Origin: Phycisphaerales bacterium UBA4658
GTDB lineage: Bacteria; Planctomycetota; Phycisphaerae; Phycisphaerales; UBA1924
Assembly: GCA_002405485.1 (NCBI GenBank)
Contig: DHLW01000095.1
Location: 768-6,058, forward strand
Direction: 5' to 3'
DNA length: 5,291 nucleotides
Part shown: positions 1 through 4,122 of the stretch, one piece after another
Position numbering within the stretch: position 1 is the first letter of the stretch
Layout of the letters: the number at the start of each line of letters is the position of its first letter
Notes under the pieces: generated by a model
What the model was told of the DNA's origin: nothing
Database searches by the model: none
The model's input: the letters and a program-made list of their open reading frames with translations, nothing else
Program-made: the position numbers and the translations under genes

Positions 1-75
1 TCGCCACGCTAACCCCTTCGCCGCCTCCTCGCGGACGCCAGCCGGCGGCGTGAAGTCGATGTGGTCATACCTCAT
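1..75 (-). CDS. N-terminus of a further phage gene, probably head-related (cut by window edge)
   Basis: Only 25 codons are visible, reading MRYDHIDFTPPAGVREEA and ending GLAWR. The pattern F-x-P-P-x-G-V-R-x-x-A-x-x-G-L-x-W-R matches, from memory, the opening of a domain found in some phage head-gene products and prohead-protease-like proteins, where it precedes a Gly-Gly motif outside this window. Its position after portal and accessory genes is where an HK97-like prohead protease or capsid gene usually lies. The ATG at 75 overlaps the previous gene by 11 bases and has a strong GGGGGAG site. The ATG at 68, in another frame, reaches a stop after 19 codons and is not a credible start. That this is a coding start is fairly sure; the product is a guess. 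Confidence 0.65.
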   Translation of the reverse strand, partial: MRYDHIDFTPPAGVREEAAKGLAWR

Positions 76-262
76 TAAGAGGCTCCCCCTGCATTGCCAG
101 ACGCAGTTTGTACTCGTCGCTTTTCATCCAGCGATCCCACTTTTCGTAGTCGGCGTCAGCTGGAGACAGCTCAACAAATCCGTCCGCAACAATCCCAGAC
201 TCTTCGTCGGAGGCACGCATCGGAGCCCGGATATTTCCGTTGCTCAACCTGACTGGCATCAT
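65..262 (-). CDS. Small acidic hypothetical protein (65 aa)
   Basis: I do not recognise a family. The 65 residues begin MMPVRLSNGNIRAP, continue through an acidic middle (ASDEESGIVADGFVELSPAD), and end with an aromatic/charged helix-like stretch (YEKWDRWMKSDEYKLRL). There are no Cys residues, membrane segment or signal peptide. The ATG at 262 overlaps the metallopeptidase stop by four bases (ATGA); a second ATG follows immediately at 259 and could be the real start. The 3' end overlaps the next gene by 11 bases. Tight coupling on both sides argues that it is a real late-operon gene. A small virion or assembly accessory protein is possible, but nothing in the sequence fixes a function. Confidence 0.72.
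   Translation of the reverse strand: MMPVRLSNGNIRAPMRASDEESGIVADGFVELSPADADYEKWDRWMKSDEYKLRLAMQGEPLNEV
83..89 (-). promoter_or_regulatory. Shine-Dalgarno sequence of the left-edge gene
   Basis: Minus-strand GGGGGAG lies seven bases before the ATG at 75, within the end of the 65-aa gene. It supports that ATG as the start of the partial gene. Confidence 0.65.
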
Positions 263-1440
263 TTGGACTTACCCTTCGGCGACCTCGGTTTTCTCGGCTT
301 TGGAGCAGCCTTTGGCTTTGGCTTGGATTCAACCTTCGGCTTGGGGGTTCTCGGGGTGCGTGGCTTTGATTGCTTCGGTGGTTTCGACCCACGCTTCCCA
401 AAATTAGACACTTCACGCTCCACATACGATCGTACGCGAGTTCCGTACCGACGTTCAGTTTCCGCGGGGCCATGCCGCGTGTGGACCGCATATGCTTCGG
501 CCCACAATTCCTGCCTGCCAACTGCGCTTCCTGGGCCGCCCTGCTGCGAGTACGGATCAAGCCGAGGGAACGTATCTCTGTGAATGCCACTCCACTCCTC
601 AGTGTCATGTGCTCCAGATGCAAAACCAATCGCGTGCCCATATTCGTGCAAAACCAATGATGTCGAGTTGTGTTGCCCAGCCCCGGCAATGACCACCCTT
701 CGGGACGGATCGTAAGCGCCTCCAACTTCATCCCATGTCGTTCCTGGGGGCCACCCTCTCGGCCTTCGTCCTGCATGATGCTCCATGCCTGCGAAGGTCG
801 GCACGGGTCCATCTGCAACCTGTACTGTGACGCCAGCTGCCGCTGCAGCTCTGGCAACATCTGGAGGAACACGATCCAGGTCCGCAATGTGCGTTCGCAC
901 TGCCGGCGAGCTGTCGTTGGACACCTGCACACTTTCGCCGAACTTGTCTCGCACTGATTGCGTCGTCTGTCTTTGTCGGTCCGCTTCTACCCTGTCAAGG
1001 ACGGGGCGGTTGTCTGCGTAGAGCTTGTCCTTTTGTTTTTTCAGCTTCAGTGCCGCTTGGGTGTCCCCGGCGATCACGGCATCCATAATCTTTTTGGAAA
1101 GAACGTCCTCCTTTTTCTTGAACTTGTCGTAGGCAGCCTTGTCTGCCTTGGCAGAATCGCCGCCGTCCTTCTTGGACTTTGTGCCTTTGGCTGCGTCGGG
1201 CTTGTCTCCCTTCTTGCCAGTGCCAGCCTTTGACTTCCCGCCAGCCTTGCCGCCACCTGACTTCCCGCCACCACCACCCTTGCCGCCCTTGTTGTGCGGC
1301 GGGCACGAGTTGTCCGGTGGAGACGCACCTGGGCACCACGCCCGCATCCCTGCGGCATCGCGGACGTACCCGAGAACTCGCGGCAGGAGGTCAACGCTCC
1401 GCACCGTGATCCGCCCGTAGCGAGTGTCCAGCGTCACCAT
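259..1440 (-). CDS. Putative zincin-like metallopeptidase with Gly/Lys linker and Lys/Pro-rich C-terminal tail
   Basis: 393 residues from the ATG at 1440, which lies four bases after the HAD stop. The frame stays open back to an ATG at 1590, but that start would lie wholly inside the HAD gene and encode an Arg/Cys/Trp-rich stretch typical of a shadow frame. Layout: N-terminal segment (1-35); Cys36 to PDNSC (Cys46); Gly/Lys-rich linker (50-95); Lys/Asp/Ala-rich, probably helical region (96-165); then the enzyme-like domain. That domain has GGAYDPSRRVVIAG (240-253), VLHEYGHAIGF (263-273) and QELWAEAYAV (310-319). His265, His269 and probably Glu315 would bind zinc, with Glu266 catalytic. Residues 349-393 hold 14 Lys, 5 Arg and 12 Pro. 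No signal peptide or membrane helix is seen. Its place among head genes suggests a virion-associated or assembly role; the substrate is unknown. The start has only a weak ribosome site, so coupling to the HAD gene is likely. Confidence 0.85.
   Translation of the reverse strand: MVTLDTRYGRITVRSVDLLPRVLGYVRDAAGMRAWCPGASPPDNSCPPHNKGGKGGGGGKSGGGKAGGKSKAGTGKKGDKPDAAKGTKSKKDGGDSAKADKAAYDKFKKKEDVLSKKIMDAVIAGDTQAALKLKKQKDKLYADNRPVLDRVEADRQRQTTQSVRDKFGESVQVSNDSSPAVRTHIADLDRVPPDVARAAAAAGVTVQVADGPVPTFAGMEHHAGRRPRGWPPGTTWDEVGGAYDPSRRVVIAGAGQHNSTSLVLHEYGHAIGFASGAHDTEEWSGIHRDTFPRLDPYSQQGGPGSAVGRQELWAEAYAVHTRHGPAETERRYGTRVRSYVEREVSNFGKRGSKPPKQSKPRTPRTPKPKVESKPKPKAAPKPRKPRSPKGKSK
262..396 (-). repeat. Low-complexity sequence encoding a Lys/Pro/Arg tail
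   Basis: Encodes residues 349-393 of the metallopeptidase-like protein. Short KP, KPK and TPK/TPR/SPK units recur, and at the DNA level this gives imperfect CTT/TGG-rich repetition on the plus strand. The composition recalls histone H1-like C-terminal tails and other non-specific nucleic-acid-binding tails. Only one acidic residue is present. Confidence 0.6.
1156..1335 (-). other. Cys-pair plus Gly/Lys-rich linker at the N-terminal side of the metallopeptidase gene
   Basis: Residues 36-95 of the 393-residue protein. CPGASPPDNSC (36-46) is followed by a low-complexity run of Gly and Lys with few other residues. It parallels the joint in the portal protein: [DG]-N-[ST]-C, then a Gly-rich run, then a charged helical segment, then a zincin motif. 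The difference is that this linker is Lys-rich, whereas the portal linker is Ser-rich. Confidence 0.6.
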
Positions 1441-1444
1441 GCGG

Positions 1445-1855
1445 CTACTCGGGAGCGGGTTCCGACCGAATGAACTGCGGCGAGTCATCCACCCAAACAT
1501 CGACCTCGATGCCCGCCTCTTTCGCCGCCTCGTCCTTGAGCCGGTCGCCCACCAGCAGCACCTGGCTGAACGCGTCGGCGTAGTCACCAAGCGTGTCGGT
1601 CACGGTCTGGCGATCCTCGGGCGTGTCCTCGCGACGGCTCACCATCACGACCGTGTTCCCGTCCGCCACCGCCGTGCGGGCGAACTCGCCCCACAGCTGC
1701 GGGTCTGCGGAGAACGTGCGGTCGAAGTCGATCGAGAGCGTTAGGGCGCGGGCCTCGGGCAGCGACCGGGCAGCCCGCTTGGCAGGCTCCTCAGCTGCAA
1801 GCTCTTCCGCAAGCCTCGTAATCGCGCCGTAGAAATCTTCAACAATGAGCGTCAT
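1445..1855 (-). CDS. Small HAD-superfamily phosphatase-like protein
   Basis: 136 residues. All four HAD signatures appear in order: motif I SIDFDRTF (Asp43 nucleophile, Asp45 acid/base, Thr47), motif II VVMVSRRE (Ser73), motif III Lys at LKDEAAKEAG (Lys107), and motif IV VWVDDSP (Asp123-Asp124). HAD enzymes usually hydrolyse phosphate esters through an aspartyl-phosphate; the lack of a cap domain is compatible with a large substrate such as a nucleic-acid end or a protein, but that is inference. An N-terminal segment of about 35 residues precedes the fold. The start overlaps the portal stop by four bases and has a good Shine-Dalgarno sequence, AAGGAG, nine bases upstream, so this gene can be translated independently as well as by coupling. 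It sits between portal and cargo-like genes, so it is probably expressed late with head genes. The specific reaction cannot be told from sequence. Confidence 0.82.
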   Translation of the reverse strand: MTLIVEDFYGAITRLAEELAAEEPAKRAARSLPEARALTLSIDFDRTFSADPQLWGEFARTAVADGNTVVMVSRREDTPEDRQTVTDTLGDYADAFSQVLLVGDRLKDEAAKEAGIEVDVWVDDSPQFIRSEPAPE

Positions 1856-4122
1856 TTCTTGCCGCTCCTTTTCTTGAAAATAGCGAGGAGTTCCGGGTCA
1901 ATGTCATCTGCTCTACCGACCCGGTATGCGACGTAAGACTCGGCGAAATACTCAAATGCGTTTGTGCTTGCGTATGCGCTCAGTTTCGGCTCGTATTCCG
2001 GTCGTCGATCCATCAATGCTTTTCTCTCTGCCGTTGGCATTTTCATCAAAACCGTCGCGTCAAAGTGATGGCCCATTTCGTGGGTTATCGCGCCACGGAT
2101 GCTGCCATCGACAATGCTGCCTCGCTGCAAGTGCATTTCGGCAAGCTCTTTCTGACGGCCTTGAAGCCTTCCTTCTTCTAGGGCCTTTTTGACAGAGGCC
2201 CGCGCCTCTTCTGCTTTTCTCGTGTATTCATCGAATTTTTTTTGGCTACCAAGTATTGCCGTATTTACACGCATCTGGTGAGAGAGCATGTTGTAACTAG
2301 CTGCGGCAGACTCATCCCCTGTTGCCGAAGTGCCAGTGAACTTCTTTGCCTCAATCGCTTCTAACTGTGGCATGTCTGGGTGATGCTGAAAAAACTCATC
2401 GACTGCCTTGTTGATGCGGTTTGCGGACTCAACATCAACGCCGCGAAAACTCACTTTTTTTGCGTACTGTGACGCAACAGCCTCGGCCTCTTCCTTCGTC
2501 TTTGCTTCCCGGTATCGCGATGAAGATGAGCCTGAATCGCCACCTCCGCCGCTACCTGCTCCACCCGAACCAGATCCGCCGCCTTCACCCTTGCCGCAAG
2601 TATTCCCAGGCTGAAATCCGCCGCCGCCGGTCTGGTTGGCACCGCACGTTCGAGATTCATCCGTCGACCGGGCGGCCTGCTCCGCGGGAGCCGGTTCTGC
2701 AGGTGCCTCGGGCTGCACCGGCTCGGGCTCCTTCTTCACGACGCCGGCGAGGATCGCGTCGAGCTGGGATTCCGGCGTGTCGGGGAACGCCACCACAAGG
2801 AGAGCCTTCGCACCTTCAATGGTCAGCGCTCCCGTGCGGTACTGCTCCAAGACCTCGAGCACCGTCGGGGCGTCCGCCGCCACAGCCTCATCGGTAGCCG
2901 TTTCGGTGACGATCTCCTCGACCACCGGCTCGGGCTGGGCCACCGCCTTGTCCAGCGTCTGCATATTGAGTTGCACGAACCGGACATCCCCGCCTTCGAC
3001 CGGGTTCAGGTTCTCGGCAGCCCGGATCTCGTTGACGCTCAGCACGCCGAGATTCCACATCGCGTTGTAGTAGCTCGCCCGGCCCGCGGCGTCCGCCCGC
3101 AGGGCACCACGCACGTCGAACTCCGCGAAGAGCTCCTCGCCGTCCACGAGGTCACGAGCGATCGCCGACTCAATCCGACGCAGCCACGGCATCAGCCCGT
3201 TCTGCACGTAGTCGAGACTCTGCTGCTCGATGTTGCTGAACGACGACCGCGACAGGTCGCCCACCAGGTGCGGAGGCACCCCGTAGATCCGGCAGACCTC
3301 CTCGACCTGGAACCGGCGGGCCTCGAGGAACTGGGCTTCCTGGTTGTTGCCGCCGAGCTCGTTGACCTTCAGCCCGCCTTGCAGCACCGCCGTCCGGTGT
3401 GCCCGATCCGGCCCGCGGTGTGCCCGCTCCCACTGGTCCCGCGTGTTCATCGCCGCCTCGGGCGAAAGCGTCTGATCCGTGGAAAGCACGATGCCAGGGC
3501 GGGCACCGTTCGCGAAGAAACTCGCCCCGTGGATTTCGCACGCCCGAGCGAGCCCGATGGCATCCTTCGCCAGCTCCACCGGCACCATGCCGTTTACGCC
3601 GTCGTCGCTCAACCACCGCAGGTGCATGATGGCGTCCTGGGCGTAGACCGTGCTCCCGCCCGACGCCTCTCGGTACGTGTACCGCAGACGCCCGTTCTCA
3701 ATCTGCTCGACCTTCATCCGACTCGGATGCAACGCCACCAGCTGCGTTTGCGGGCCCGAGCCGCTGATCTCGACGAACGCCTGCCCATGCGTCAGCAGGT
3801 GGAGCATGACCTGCTCTCGCCATTCGTAGCTGCTCTGCCACGAGTTCGGCCGGTCATGCAGGACGCGATACAGCGGGTTCTCGCGGGCGAGCTCCTTGCC
3901 CCCGCTCGGGAGCCGCCGGTACAGATGCAGCGGCAGCCCGGCCACGCTGGAAGACAGGACGCGGACGCACGCGAGAACCACGGTCGAACGCAGCGCCGTC
4001 TCGGGGTCAATCCGCACGCCGGCCGGGTTCCGGCCGCCGCCAGACCACCCACCGGATTCATAGTCGAAGTGCCGCTCGTCGGCACCAGGGAGCCAAAGGA
4101 TGCGGGTGTTTTGGGCGATCAT
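1852..4122 (-). CDS. HK97-family phage portal protein fused to a C-terminal zincin-like metallopeptidase domain
   Basis: 756 residues, against roughly 400-450 for an ordinary HK97-type portal. Residues about 35-390 are the portal (Phage_portal family), the dodecameric ring at the capsid vertex through which DNA enters and leaves. Diagnostic stretches are VLACVRVLSSSVAGLPLHLY (49-68), LLTHGQAFVEI (109-119), SFFANGARPGIVL (201-213), IYGVPPHLVGD (279-289) and SFSNIEQQSLDYVQNGLMPW (294-313). Residues 391-485 are an acidic Pro/Glu/Ala linker holding a short helical segment (about 420-462). Residues 493-535 form a Cys/Gly/Ser-rich joint. Residues 536-756 are a charged helical region followed by HEMGH (681-685) and NAFEYFAESYVAY (721-733). 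His681, His685 and probably Glu728 would bind zinc, with Glu682 catalytic. The start overlaps the terminase stop by four bases and has no Shine-Dalgarno sequence. The portal assignment is very secure; the enzyme assignment rests on motifs and is good but unproven. Confidence 0.93.
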   Translation of the reverse strand: MIAQNTRILWLPGADERHFDYESGGWSGGGRNPAGVRIDPETALRSTVVLACVRVLSSSVAGLPLHLYRRLPSGGKELARENPLYRVLHDRPNSWQSSYEWREQVMLHLLTHGQAFVEISGSGPQTQLVALHPSRMKVEQIENGRLRYTYREASGGSTVYAQDAIMHLRWLSDDGVNGMVPVELAKDAIGLARACEIHGASFFANGARPGIVLSTDQTLSPEAAMNTRDQWERAHRGPDRAHRTAVLQGGLKVNELGGNNQEAQFLEARRFQVEEVCRIYGVPPHLVGDLSRSSFSNIEQQSLDYVQNGLMPWLRRIESAIARDLVDGEELFAEFDVRGALRADAAGRASYYNAMWNLGVLSVNEIRAAENLNPVEGGDVRFVQLNMQTLDKAVAQPEPVVEEIVTETATDEAVAADAPTVLEVLEQYRTGALTIEGAKALLVVAFPDTPESQLDAILAGVVKKEPEPVQPEAPAEPAPAEQAARSTDESRTCGANQTGGGGFQPGNTCGKGEGGGSGSGGAGSGGGGDSGSSSSRYREAKTKEEAEAVASQYAKKVSFRGVDVESANRINKAVDEFFQHHPDMPQLEAIEAKKFTGTSATGDESAAASYNMLSHQMRVNTAILGSQKKFDEYTRKAEEARASVKKALEEGRLQGRQKELAEMHLQRGSIVDGSIRGAITHEMGHHFDATVLMKMPTAERKALMDRRPEYEPKLSAYASTNAFEYFAESYVAYRVGRADDIDPELLAIFKKRSGKK
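1865..1870 (-). promoter_or_regulatory. Shine-Dalgarno sequence of the HAD gene
   Basis: Minus-strand AAGGAG lies nine bases before the ATG at 1855 and inside the last codons of the portal gene. It is one of only two strong ribosome binding sites in the window and supports this start over any internal one. Confidence 0.7.
2410..2461 (-). other. Possible slippery heptamer A_AAA_AAA with downstream structure
   Basis: In the portal frame, GCA AAA AAA (Ala554-Lys555-Lys556) forms a canonical X_XXY_YYZ heptamer at 2461-2455. Ten bases on, GCGG (2444-2441) can pair with CCGC (2426-2423). GTTGATG (2439-2433) can pair with CATCAAC (2416-2410). These stems interleave as in an H-type pseudoknot. A -1 shift would add about six residues and stop at TGA (2437-2435), giving a portal without the metallopeptidase domain. 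Lys codons make such runs common by chance, so this is only a candidate. Confidence 0.25.
2521..2646 (-). other. Cys-pair/Gly-rich joint between portal and cargo domain (portal residues 493-534)
   Basis: Encodes Cys493, a Gly-rich stretch ending FQPGNTC (Cys509), then GKGEGGG and a long Gly/Ser run. It separates the acidic portal linker from the metallopeptidase domain. A related arrangement, with a Cys pair ending PDNSC and followed by Gly/Lys repeats, opens the separate metallopeptidase gene at 1440-259. The two cysteines could form a disulphide or metal knot. Its role as a flexible attachment point for interchangeable domains is inferred from position and from this recurrence. Confidence 0.7.

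Larger units (their letters stand above)
1855..2520 (-). other. Zincin-like metallopeptidase domain of the portal fusion
   Basis: Portal residues 535-756. The first part (about 536-665) is rich in Lys, Glu and Ala and probably helical. The catalytic helix ITHEMGHHFD lies at 679-688 (HEMGH codons at 2082-2068). About 40 residues on, FEYFAESYVAYRVG supplies the likely third ligand Glu728. This HExxH plus downstream (F/W)AE arrangement resembles lethal-factor-like (ATLF-type) and other phage or toxin-associated zincins. No signal peptide or membrane segment is visible. GC is lower here than in the portal core (112 of 240 bases G+C over 2221-2460), and the change starts right after the Gly/Ser joint. 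The substrate is unknown. Confidence 0.72.

Noticed and set aside
50..583. A plus-strand open frame opposite the Lys/Pro tail and the small gene.
   Set aside because: Its Phe/Gly repeats are simply the reverse complement of the Lys/Pro-coding repeats; there is no supporting start context.
171..932. A 253-codon minus-strand frame inside the metallopeptidase-like gene.
   Set aside because: It overlaps a gene with recognisable zincin motifs in another frame and has shadow-like composition rich in Arg, Ser and Gln.
1436..1450. Programmed frameshift or readthrough joining the HAD gene to the metallopeptidase-like gene.
   Set aside because: There is a plain TAG followed by an ATG four bases later and no slippery sequence nearby, so ordinary stop-restart coupling explains the layout.
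1441..1590. A longer N-terminus (ATG at 1590) for the metallopeptidase-like gene, which would overlap the HAD gene by about 146 bases.
   Set aside because: The extra 50 residues are rich in Arg, Trp, Cys and Ser, as expected for a shadow of the HAD frame, whereas an ATG lies four bases after the HAD stop, matching the operon's spacing.
2194..2209. A hairpin (AGAGGC, four-base loop, GCCTCT) considered as a terminator.
   Set aside because: It lies inside the portal fusion frame, is short, and lacks a following U-run in either direction; it is also too far from the A8 tract to act as a frameshift stimulator.
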